From SELP01 sp035969385 (GTDB lineage Bacteria > Pseudomonadota > Alphaproteobacteria > Rhodobacterales > Rhodobacteraceae): DNA of 64,000 nucleotides. Where the stretch lies: positions 1 to 64,000 of the forward strand of contig NZ_JAYKKJ010000002.1 in the NCBI RefSeq assembly GCF_035969385.1, read 5' to 3'. The notes below the pieces were generated by a model, which was not told the DNA's origin, made no database searches, and saw nothing but the letters and a program-made list of their open reading frames with translations. Below are positions 50,583 through 57,968 of the stretch, one piece after another (positions within the stretch are counted from its first letter, which is position 1; every line of letters starts with the position of its first letter). Position numbers and translations under genes: made by a program.

Positions 50583-51974
50583 CTACCTGACGTCAAAGGT
50601 CGAAATCGCCAGATAGGCGCCGTCGGCAAGATCACCGGAAAGGCCTTCAAAGACATCCTCGGCCAGTTGCCCGTTCCGTTCCCTGATCTGGGTCGGAGGG
50701 CGGACGGTGCCAAGCGCAATAAGGATCTGGCTGGTATCGCGCGGCGGCCCGCTTCGCGTCACTGGAACGTCGAACCGTGCAAGATTTCCCGAGAAGGTCA
50801 TGAACCGCTGGAGGTCCTGGACAACCCCGTTGTCGTCCACCAGCAAAAGCGTGATGTACCGGCCCGACCCGCCGCGAAGAACCCCGGTCAGCCGTCCGCC
50901 CGATGCGATTTCAAGGTTGTCAATCCGCAGCCCCATACGGGTTGCCGGATAATCCACGTTTTGGCGAACATAGGTCAGGGCGGAGCATTGGCGTGGGTCA
51001 ACAAGGGTCCGGGTCTGACGAATATCCGAATCTTCGGCCGTCAGTACGCCCTGTGCGAAGTCTTCCATCGCACCGTCGCGTGCCGAGATCATTGCGATCC
51101 CGACGCCGTCGGGTCCATCCCGACGCGGCAAGGCGATCAGGCAAGGGTCGGTCAGCGCGGCACGGATGCGCCGGATCAGGTCCCCGATTGCAAGATCCTG
51201 TTCGGACGGCGGTGCCGCGGTGCGGACCGGGCGGGGTTGTTCTGATGCTGGCGGCGATACGGGTGCAGACGAAATGGCCGTGACTGTCTCGGTTGCGGCA
51301 GACGGCGCTGCTGCGATGACCTCCGGTTCGGGGCCCGGTGTCGGAGCAATCGGCGCGGCAGGTGGCGCCGCGGCAGAAATGGTTTCTCGTTCGGCGATGA
51401 CGGGGGAGGCCGCGATCGTTTCCGGCAGGATCGGGTTCAGGTCGGGGTCGTCCAACTGCACCGGCTCTGCTATGACCGGTTCCGGCGCGACAGGCTCTGG
51501 TGCAAGAACTTCGGGCTCCAGCGGCGCGGGTGCTTCAGGTTCTTCCACAGGTGCGGCGGCAATTGTTTCGGGCTCAAGCGCCTCTGGCGTTTCAGCAACC
51601 AGTTCCTCGGGCGTCTCCGGAGTCAATTCTTCCGCCGGTGTTTCCTCTGGCGTTTCAGGCACCTCTGGTTCGACGGGCTCCTCAGTGGCAGCAGCGACTT
51701 CTTCCGGCTCGAGGCTTTCCGGGTCAGTACCGTCCTCGACCTCTCCCTCTGCCCCGGCAAGGCCTTCCTGTTCCACAATCCCCGCAAGCGTATCCGCATC
51801 CAGCCGTTCAAGGGTCACCACAAAGGAAACGTCCTGCGCTTGTTCTTCTTTCGTGAAAGCATCGGCGAAGGCCCCCATGAAACCCGCCACAGCGGCGGCA
51901 TGGACAGCGCCCGACGCAATATAGGCCAGCGTCCAGCCGCTGAATGATCCGCGCCCATAGGGAAGGAAGCTCAT
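50583..51974 (-). CDS. TonB-like membrane-anchored protein with PpkA-type C-terminal domain
   Basis: 463 residues: a short cytoplasmic start, one membrane helix at about 14-36 (GWTLAYIASGAVHAAAVAGFMG), a long Pro/Glu/Ala-rich linker at about 60-270, and a globular periplasmic C-terminus at about 275-463. This architecture is that of TonB/TolA, and the gene is the last of an ExbB-ExbD-ExbD operon (4-base overlap with the second exbD). The C-terminal domain is not the classical TonB fold by sequence; it shares DPC, QC, E-I-x-S-G, GR-x-I and G-x-V-x-D-L landmarks with the periplasmic domain of PpkA. It probably transmits proton-motive force into the periplasm for the T6SS. Confidence 0.82.
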   Translation of the reverse strand: MSFLPYGRGSFSGWTLAYIASGAVHAAAVAGFMGAFADAFTKEEQAQDVSFVVTLERLDADTLAGIVEQEGLAGAEGEVEDGTDPESLEPEEVAAATEEPVEPEVPETPEETPAEELTPETPEELVAETPEALEPETIAAAPVEEPEAPAPLEPEVLAPEPVAPEPVIAEPVQLDDPDLNPILPETIAASPVIAERETISAAAPPAAPIAPTPGPEPEVIAAAPSAATETVTAISSAPVSPPASEQPRPVRTAAPPSEQDLAIGDLIRRIRAALTDPCLIALPRRDGPDGVGIAMISARDGAMEDFAQGVLTAEDSDIRQTRTLVDPRQCSALTYVRQNVDYPATRMGLRIDNLEIASGGRLTGVLRGGSGRYITLLLVDDNGVVQDLQRFMTFSGNLARFDVPVTRSGPPRDTSQILIALGTVRPPTQIRERNGQLAEDVFEGLSGDLADGAYLAISTFDVR

Positions 51975-52375
51975 TCCTCCTCTCCCCTGTAGTGGATCGT
52001 GACAAGTTTGACTTCGACAGTGGACAGTTCCGGGCGGGCAAGAAGTTCGATTAACTGACTGGCCGGCGCATTTTTGGGGATCAACAGGTGCACGCGGGAT
52101 TGATCAGCCAACGCCGGCCCCAGCAATTCGGCCGCAATTGGTTCACCATCCAGGGAAAGCGAACCATCCCCGTTCACGATCAACAGGGGGGACGGCAGAA
52201 CCTCGACCGGCAGTTCTTCGGTTTCCGACAGTTCCACGCCAAAGCTGGGGGAATTCAGCAACTGACCCGTGGCCAAGAAGAACAGGATCAGCAAGAGCAC
52301 AATATTCACGATGAAGAACGAGTTATCGACCTTCAACCGGTTCGCGTCTGGGGGAAGAACCTTGCGCAATGCCAT
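51971..52375 (-). CDS. ExbD/TolR-like protein, second copy
   Basis: 134-residue ExbD/TolR family subunit: a short cytoplasmic N-terminus, one membrane helix (residues about 18-40, SFFIVNIVLLLILFFLATG) and a periplasmic domain of about 90 residues with VHLLIPKNAPASQLIELL. At the position of the conserved membrane aspartate that carries protons, this copy appears to have Asn (SFFIVN), so it may be a structural rather than proton-conducting subunit. The ATG at 52375 lies 1 base after the stop of the first exbD, and its stop overlaps the TonB-like gene. Confidence 0.85.
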   Translation of the reverse strand: MALRKVLPPDANRLKVDNSFFIVNIVLLLILFFLATGQLLNSPSFGVELSETEELPVEVLPSPLLIVNGDGSLSLDGEPIAAELLGPALADQSRVHLLIPKNAPASQLIELLARPELSTVEVKLVTIHYRGEEE

Positions 52376-52376
52376 G

Positions 52377-52838
52377 TCAGATCGCCCCCGTCGAGACCTG
52401 AACAGAAGCGACGTTCGCGGCCTGAAGGGCCTCCAGCACAGTCGCAATGTCCTGAACCTGTGCGGTCGTTCGCACCACCAGAATGACATCGGCCGGGGCC
52501 GAGGGTGTTCCAAGCGCGCCGGCTAGCGCCGATAGCGCTTCAAAGCCAAAAGACTGGCCACCAACCAACACCGATCCGGCCTCGACCGTCCACAGGGCGA
52601 CATCACCCGGTTCGGCGGTTTCCTCGGGCACGTCCGATGCGGTCGTTTCTTCACCTGGGGTGGCCTGTTCGTCCGATACTCCGGAGGCGCTTTGCAGCGT
52701 CAGCAGGGAATAGGGCGTCAGGCTGGACGACAGCATGAAGAAGATCAGCAACTGGAACATCGCGTCCGCAAGCGGGGTCAGAGCAAAGCGGTAGCTTCGC
52801 TTGCGCACCGGCAGATTAAGGCGCGAGTTCCCGGACAT
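52377..52838 (-). CDS. ExbD/TolR-like protein, first copy
   Basis: 153-residue ExbD/TolR subunit of a proton-driven motor with ExbB. A basic N-terminus (LNLPVRKRSYRFA) leads into a membrane helix with the conserved aspartate (LTPLADAMFQLLIFFMLSSS, about residues 21-40). A Glu/Thr-rich linker and a periplasmic domain (ADVILVVRTTAQVQDIATVL) follow. It is in an operon with ExbB upstream (9-base gap) and a second ExbD downstream (1-base gap). Presence of the Asp suggests this copy conducts protons. Confidence 0.9.
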   Translation of the reverse strand: MSGNSRLNLPVRKRSYRFALTPLADAMFQLLIFFMLSSSLTPYSLLTLQSASGVSDEQATPGEETTASDVPEETAEPGDVALWTVEAGSVLVGGQSFGFEALSALAGALGTPSAPADVILVVRTTAQVQDIATVLEALQAANVASVQVSTGAI

Positions 52839-52847
52839 GAACGCGCC

Positions 52848-53504
52848 CTATCCCAGCCGGGCGTTCGGATCGACCCGCCCGTGGATCGCCGCAGAAATCA
52901 CCGCTTCGATCAGGTTCCGCTCCCGGTCGATCTGGCCCTCGAACCACGTCGCGATAAAGAACGAGAACAGCGCAATGCCGAGACCGACGGCGGTCGTGGT
53001 CAGGGCGGACCAGATACCGCCAGCAAGCCCCGCAGGGTCGACCGCGCCTTCCGAAAGCGACAAGACGCTGAAGGCATCAATCATCCCGATCACAGTTCCA
53101 AGCAGACCGAGCATCGGCGCGGCCTGAACCACCATGTCCAGAAGACGCATCCGTTCGGACATGCGTGCAAGTTCGATAATCGCGGACTGGCGACCCAGTT
53201 CTTCGGCATAGGCGGCGTCACCGGGGCGCGATTGCAAGCCGGAAAAGACGGATTGAAGCACACGTGCAAGAACCGACCGGCGGCCCGCTGCTTCGCGAAT
53301 GGCATCATCCGGCTTGCCGGAAAGCCAGCTTTCAAGGATTTGGTCAGCCGCCTTGCGACGACCAACGCCAAGGCGCGAAAACTGGACTGTCTTGTACAGG
53401 CCCACCGCCACCGCGATGAAGGACAGGCCGGCAAGTGTCACAAAAATGGCTACCGTCGCCGGATTGAACAGGTCCAGTGGCATGGATTCGAACAGGGAAG
53501 ACAT
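52848..53504 (-). CDS. exbB: MotA/TolQ/ExbB proton channel family protein
   Basis: 218-residue integral membrane subunit forming the proton channel with ExbD. Three membrane helices are visible: about residues 17-38 (AIFVTLAGLSFIAVAVGLYK), about 125-150 (APMLGLLGTVIGMIDAFSVL, the family signature with the GLLGTV turn) and about 165-190 (ALTTTAVGLGIALFSFFIATW). It lies 50 bases after a small secreted-protein gene and 9 bases before exbD, facing away from the T6SS genes. Because no TonB-dependent receptor gene is near, it likely serves the T6SS or cell wall rather than iron uptake. Confidence 0.9.
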   Translation of the reverse strand: MSSLFESMPLDLFNPATVAIFVTLAGLSFIAVAVGLYKTVQFSRLGVGRRKAADQILESWLSGKPDDAIREAAGRRSVLARVLQSVFSGLQSRPGDAAYAEELGRQSAIIELARMSERMRLLDMVVQAAPMLGLLGTVIGMIDAFSVLSLSEGAVDPAGLAGGIWSALTTTAVGLGIALFSFFIATWFEGQIDRERNLIEAVISAAIHGRVDPNARLG

Positions 53505-53554
53505 CGGTCAGGCTCCGATCACGGGGCCCGAAAGCCCCAACTTGAGGGCTTGGA

Positions 53555-53998
53555 TCAAATACCGAACTGGATCGCGGTTCGGGAACTGGCGACAAGGTTC
53601 GACAGGCAGAATTCGGATTCAGTTCCATCTGACAGCGTACAGGCCGCCACATCGTTTACAACGATCCGGGAAATTGACGCGCAGCTGCTTTCGGCAAGGT
53701 CGAACTGAAGGATCTTGGTCTTGCCTGCGACAAGCGACCCGAATTCAAGCACCAGCAGCCGCGTTACGGCCCCTTCGGCGTTGAAAATGCCGACCTCATA
53801 GGCGGTTCGGTCAAATGCCTGGTCAGACTGATTGGTGGCAACATAGGTCAAACGGCAGCTTCCGGCGGTCGTATCCGCAGCAGCGTTCAACTGCAGGTCA
53901 AAGCTGGATTCGTCCTGTGCGAATGCCGTCGTCGCACCAAGTGCGAAAAAACCAGCGATCGCCAGTCCGCGGATAACACCATTGAAAGATTTCGACAT
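53555..53998 (-). CDS. Small secreted protein in the ExbBD operon
   Basis: 147-residue exported protein of unknown family. The signal peptide covers residues 1-27 (VIRGLAIAGFFALGATTAFA-Q). The mature part is predicted beta-rich, with VATNQSDQAFDRTAYEVGIF and four cysteines (SCRL, SSCAS, AACTL, EFCLS) that could form two disulfides in the periplasm. It is the first gene of the operon with ExbB, two ExbD and the TonB-like protein (50 bases to exbB), suggesting a periplasmic partner of that motor. The ATG at 53998 is chosen because the signal peptide starts there. Confidence 0.75.
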   Translation of the reverse strand: MSKSFNGVIRGLAIAGFFALGATTAFAQDESSFDLQLNAAADTTAGSCRLTYVATNQSDQAFDRTAYEVGIFNAEGAVTRLLVLEFGSLVAGKTKILQFDLAESSCASISRIVVNDVAACTLSDGTESEFCLSNLVASSRTAIQFGI

Positions 53999-54076
53999 TT
54001 GGCCCCCCAAAAAATCAGCTTGGCATCAATTACCCTGCCATTTGAGGAGGAACGGGCCGTTCAAGTCAACCGGAAG

Positions 54077-54493
54077 TTAGCGAAAAACGCCGAGCAACCA
54101 GAGAGATTGGAGCCCCTGATCTCCGCCTGTGCCTGCCGTGTTCGGCGGCATGGGGTAGACTACAGTCCCAGACGTCGGCGAATTCTGCGCGACGGTGATT
54201 TCGCTCTCGTCGCCTGTCGCGGGCACCTCTTGTCCGTAAAGACCGAATACCGCAACATCGGCTGGCATCAGGACTTCTCTGGACAAGATTGGTTCCTGAC
54301 TTTGACGAAGATTGTTCGCAACGGAAGCAACTACCGGCTCAATCGATTGACCATCTTCATGATAGCTCGCACCAGCAGCGAATTCGGTCGCCGCGACAGG
54401 TTCGAACATCGCTGCCTGAGCAACCGAAAGCCCGAATGCGCCCGCAACGGAAAGGCCGATACCGGCCGCTGAAAGAAGCCAAATGCGTTTCAT
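54077..54493 (-). CDS. Small exported protein of unknown function
   Basis: 138 residues with a signal peptide at residues 1-27 (MKRIWLLSAAGIGLSVAGAF, GLSVAQA) and a low-complexity mature part. It ends in LQSLWLLGVFR, close to the LSNSNLGGVFR end of the caspase-like protein at 56457. TTAGGAG lies unusually close (1 base) to the ATG at 54493. It is in the same direction as, and 78 bases before, the ExbBD operon, and divergent from the DUF1036 gene. A longer open frame upstream is rejected because it covers the divergent promoter and gene. Confidence 0.65.
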   Translation of the reverse strand: MKRIWLLSAAGIGLSVAGAFGLSVAQAAMFEPVAATEFAAGASYHEDGQSIEPVVASVANNLRQSQEPILSREVLMPADVAVFGLYGQEVPATGDESEITVAQNSPTSGTVVYPMPPNTAGTGGDQGLQSLWLLGVFR

Positions 54494-54638
54494 GCTCCTA
54501 ATATAGCAGAGCTGAACGCGTTTTTTTAGGGGTTCTGCATACTCAAACCCATCGATCGGCGGATTTATGTGACCGAATTCACACTTCGCTTTAGATGTAA
54601 CAACGCTTAGTCTAGCCTTGACAGAGTGCGGACAAAGA

Positions 54639-55055
54639 ATGCCAAATCCCATATTAGCCATTGTAATTGCAGGTATTTTCCATGCTTTCGGCACAAGCGT
54701 GAAGGCCGAATTCGCTGTCTGCAACCAGACCTTTGACGTGGTCAATGTGGCAATCGGACAATTCGACGAAAATGTGTTCGAAACGTCGGGCTGGTGGACC
54801 ATCGGGCCAAATCAATGTGCAAACGTGATCGACGAGGAGCTTTCTGTTCGCTACGTCTATGTTTTTGCACAGGATGTCTTTGGCAAGACGGTTCTATCAG
54901 GGGCGACTCGGATGTGTGTCGCGCCCAACAGGTTTGAAATCCGAGGAGAGACTGACTGCGTTGTTCGCGGCTTTATCGAAGCCCCATTTCACGAGGTCGA
55001 CACCCTCCGAACCGAGCGCTGGACACTGTTCCTGACGCCACCGCCTTCAGGATAG
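54639..55055 (+). CDS. DUF1036 domain protein, exported
   Basis: 138-residue periplasmic protein with a signal peptide (ILAIVIAGIFHAFGTSVKA-E) and a DUF1036 domain: FAVCNQTFDVVNVAIGQFDE, then SGWWTIGPNQCANVIDEELS, and a later MCVAPNRFEIRGETDCV. Four conserved Cys can form two disulfides. The ATG at 54639 is preferred over the TTG at 54618. DUF1036 has no established activity. It begins the plus-strand run DUF1036, PGB-lectin, caspase-like and M23-SLT, with 38 bases to the next start, pointing to an envelope role with the T6SS. Confidence 0.85.
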   Translation: MPNPILAIVIAGIFHAFGTSVKAEFAVCNQTFDVVNVAIGQFDENVFETSGWWTIGPNQCANVIDEELSVRYVYVFAQDVFGKTVLSGATRMCVAPNRFEIRGETDCVVRGFIEAPFHEVDTLRTERWTLFLTPPPSG

Positions 55056-55093
55056 GAGTATTGACGGGTCAGACAGTGCCCCGGGAATTGCTA

Positions 55094-56374
55094 ATGCGAC
55101 TAGGCCGATCTGCATACATAACCTTCGGTTTGCTTCTGATGTTTGTCAGACCAAGTCTTGCGCAGGAGACATTGGTCGAAATCATCGACCCCTGGAACGC
55201 GGCGACGCTGACCACACCGGCAAGCGAACAGACAACGATCGTCCTTGCCCCGCTTGCCAACCCGCCGTTGCCGGTCCGAATTCTTGAAGACGCACCCAGA
55301 CCCTCCATCATCATCGGCGAACCGGACCAACGCTCGCAACAAGCACCCGAAGCCGCTCAACCGGCCCCAAGCCCCGAACAGGTGGCAGCCCGATCCTTGA
55401 CCACTCTCGAAGGTTGGCAGCGTTATTTGGATCGGTTTCCAGACCAAGCGACCGATCCAGACATACTTCTTGAAATGGATATCGCATTGTTGGCCCGCAT
55501 GATCGCACTGTCCGGCAACGGAAACGCAGGTGGGGTCGCGCGCGCGTCGATCCGCAACACCCGGCCATTCGACCTAAACCGCAACCTACAGTCGCGGATT
55601 GAACGAGACCTTGGCGTCACGACCGAAACCGTCCGGCAGGTCCAGCGCTCGCTGAATACCGCCGGTTTCGATACCGGAACGCCGGATGGAGTCGCCGGGC
55701 CGAAAACCCGGGCCCAACTGCAAAGCTACCAAGTCTCGAACAACATGCCGATCACCGGAGTCATTTCGCCTTTTGTCCTGTCCTCTCTCGGCCTCGACCC
55801 GCAAAACGCGGACTATTCTGGCCTAGCCGCGAACGGCTTCCGGCCAGCCAGACCCTATGACCCCGACGCGCTTTCGGTCCTATATGACGATCCGCGCCTG
55901 ATCCGGGCGGCCGGTGCCTTGGAAGCAAAGGGGCAGTGGAACTGGGGCTACTACGACGACAGACTATATATCACGATCAGCATGTCCTGGACTGGCGGCT
56001 TCATGACAATGTCAAACTTGGCGCAGGATGCTGGCGGCGAGTTGGTCAGCATCACCAGCCGTGCGGAGCGCAATTTCATTATCGACCTGATCGAAGACGA
56101 CCCAAGCTTTTTCTCACCCCAGGGTGCAGGCCCCACAATTGGCCTTCTCCAGGCGCCAGGAAGTCGCGAACCGGATGGCGGTTGGGAATGGTTGTCCGGC
56201 GAACCTTTCAGCTACCAGAACTGGCGGCGGAACGAACCCAACAACCGATCGGGGCAGGGCAACCCGGAACGCTATGCGATTATCAGTTTTGACCGTGAAC
56301 GCGAGAACGTTAGCGCGGCCGGTTGGAACGACACATCGGGAACCTCCCACTCTTTCATAATAGAAATCAACTGA
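55094..56374 (+). CDS. Peptidoglycan-binding protein with C-type lectin-like domain
   Basis: 426-residue exported protein. Signal peptide residues 1-24 (ITFGLLLMFVRPSLA-Q). A Pro-rich segment with APRPSIIIGEP follows, then a PG_binding_1 domain at about 180-235 (VRQVQRSLNTAGFDTGTPDG). The C-terminal 130 residues form a C-type-lectin-like domain with GELVSITSRAERNFIID, GGWEWLSGEPFSYQNWRRNE, an EPNN calcium/sugar motif and a WND motif (GWNDTSG). Cysteines usual in that fold are missing, as in many bacterial versions. It likely binds the cell wall and sugars at the surface. The ATG at 55094 is chosen for its signal peptide. Confidence 0.83.
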   Translation: MRLGRSAYITFGLLLMFVRPSLAQETLVEIIDPWNAATLTTPASEQTTIVLAPLANPPLPVRILEDAPRPSIIIGEPDQRSQQAPEAAQPAPSPEQVAARSLTTLEGWQRYLDRFPDQATDPDILLEMDIALLARMIALSGNGNAGGVARASIRNTRPFDLNRNLQSRIERDLGVTTETVRQVQRSLNTAGFDTGTPDGVAGPKTRAQLQSYQVSNNMPITGVISPFVLSSLGLDPQNADYSGLAANGFRPARPYDPDALSVLYDDPRLIRAAGALEAKGQWNWGYYDDRLYITISMSWTGGFMTMSNLAQDAGGELVSITSRAERNFIIDLIEDDPSFFSPQGAGPTIGLLQAPGSREPDGGWEWLSGEPFSYQNWRRNEPNNRSGQGNPERYAIISFDRERENVSAAGWNDTSGTSHSFIIEIN

Positions 56375-56456
56375 AGATTGTGAGTCCGTGGTGGACAAGA
56401 CAGGCTCCTTTGCCTTGTGATAGGCTCATAACGAGTCATGATTTGGACAGCTGCCC

Positions 56457-57941
56457 GTGCGTTACTTGAGATCAGGTCTTTTTGGTGCCGTCCTACTTTC
56501 CAGCGCGCTTCCCGCGATGGCGCAGGATTGGTCTGTCTTGGTGATCGGGAACCCGTCGCGCAGCGCCCCAACCGCCTTTGCAGATAGCTTTCATGCGTCA
56601 GAGGCGCTTCGGGCCGCCGGGCTTGGAAATGTTTCCCTGCGCCGTGAACTTGGCGCCGACGCGATGGCCGCGGCCACGTCGGAGATGGCCGGCTCTCCAC
56701 GGGTCATGATCTATTTCGCGGGTCCGATCGCGGTGCAGTCCGCTGGACCGATCCTGATGGGGCAGGGCGGCGGTGACGCGCGGTCGGCGGTGGGCGGGCT
56801 ACTGTCTGCCTATGCCGCCGCAGGAACGACAGAGGTCGTCCTGCTGATCGAGGATTGCGCAGGCAGCCCCGGCATGGCGGGCCGCATTCAGGCTCCCGAA
56901 ATTCCCGCGGGCCTGTCGCTTTATATCGCGGCAAGCGCCGGGCCAGACGGAGCCTGTGAAACCGCGGATCGGCAACTTACGGATCGGATCATCAACGGGG
57001 TAGAACCAACCCTGCAAGAGCGGCTGGCTGGACTCTGGGTCGGGGCGGACAGCATCCCCCCGATTCCCATGGCCGCCGAGGCAACCGCGCCCGGTCCGAT
57101 CGTGGCGCCGTCTGATGCGGTCACCGTCACCACGACCGAGGATGACACTTCTCTTGTCGTGACGGTCGATACCGGTCCGGTGATTGATGCGGATTCCCCG
57201 ATCGTAAGCGTGATTGGGGACGATGTTGTTTCGCTCGCCCCGGTCGTCGAGCCGGTTGCATCCTCCGATGTCGTCAGCGCCGCAAGGCCAGCGGCGCAGG
57301 ATTTGTCAGTTGTGGACGACAACACCGTGATCTTCGTTGCGCCGCCTGCTGCGCAGATCGCCGCCCTGCCCGTTGCCGCTGGTTTGCCGACCCCTTCGAT
57401 TATCATCGGCATCATCGAAGGACAGGAGGCCAGCTTTGACGTTGTCGAAGACGACGTCGGGGATGTGAATTCCAACGAGATCACGTTTGACAACCTCGAC
57501 GCGCGCAGGGCATTGCGCGATTCCGATCCGGACCTGTTCCAGACACTTGTGGACGGTGGTGCCTTCGACCCCCCGGACGTTGAGCTGGCCCGCGCTCTAC
57601 AGACCGAACTAGCGCGGATGGGGTGCTACACCTCGACGATCGACGGGGTTTGGGGCAATGGCAGCCGCGCGTCGGTCGATCGCTATTTCGCCGAGATCGA
57701 AGGTCTGGAACCGGTGAACCGCGAACCGACCGTCGACCTGTTCCGTCAGGTCATCCTTCAAGACGAGATCGAATGCCCGGCGCCAGTTGCAGCCGCGCCT
57801 GCCCCGAGAACAACCACCACAACCAGAACACAAACGTCCCAGCCCGCGCCGCGCCCGGCGGCCCCAGCGCCCGCACCGGCACCCGCACCGGCCCCGTCTG
57901 GTGGCCTCAGCAACTCGAACCTTGGCGGGGTCTTCCGTTGA
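56457..57941 (+). CDS. Caspase-like (C14-type) protein with peptidoglycan-binding domain, probably inactive
   Basis: 494-residue exported protein beginning with GTG and a signal peptide (residues 1-22). Residues about 24-190 resemble a caspase/metacaspase fold: DWSVLVIGNPSRSA, then RVMIYFAGPIAVQ where active enzymes have YaGHG, and VVLLIEDCAGSPG at the Cys position. The catalytic His is replaced by Pro, so it is probably a pseudoenzyme. A long acidic linker with TPSIIIGIIEGQ follows, then a PG_binding_1-like domain at about 375-440 (LARMGCYTSTIDGVWGNGSR), a Pro/Ala tail and a C-terminal GGVFR. It precedes the M23-SLT gene by 27 bases. Confidence 0.75.
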   Translation: MRYLRSGLFGAVLLSSALPAMAQDWSVLVIGNPSRSAPTAFADSFHASEALRAAGLGNVSLRRELGADAMAAATSEMAGSPRVMIYFAGPIAVQSAGPILMGQGGGDARSAVGGLLSAYAAAGTTEVVLLIEDCAGSPGMAGRIQAPEIPAGLSLYIAASAGPDGACETADRQLTDRIINGVEPTLQERLAGLWVGADSIPPIPMAAEATAPGPIVAPSDAVTVTTTEDDTSLVVTVDTGPVIDADSPIVSVIGDDVVSLAPVVEPVASSDVVSAARPAAQDLSVVDDNTVIFVAPPAAQIAALPVAAGLPTPSIIIGIIEGQEASFDVVEDDVGDVNSNEITFDNLDARRALRDSDPDLFQTLVDGGAFDPPDVELARALQTELARMGCYTSTIDGVWGNGSRASVDRYFAEIEGLEPVNREPTVDLFRQVILQDEIECPAPVAAAPAPRTTTTTRTQTSQPAPRPAAPAPAPAPAPAPSGGLSNSNLGGVFR

Positions 57942-57968
57942 CATGATCCGGAACCGGGGCGCAAAGCG

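Noticed and set aside
54077..54802. Longer 241-residue version of the small exported protein
   Set aside because: The extra N-terminal 103 residues cover the divergent promoter and the start of the DUF1036 gene, and the signal peptide begins at 54493.
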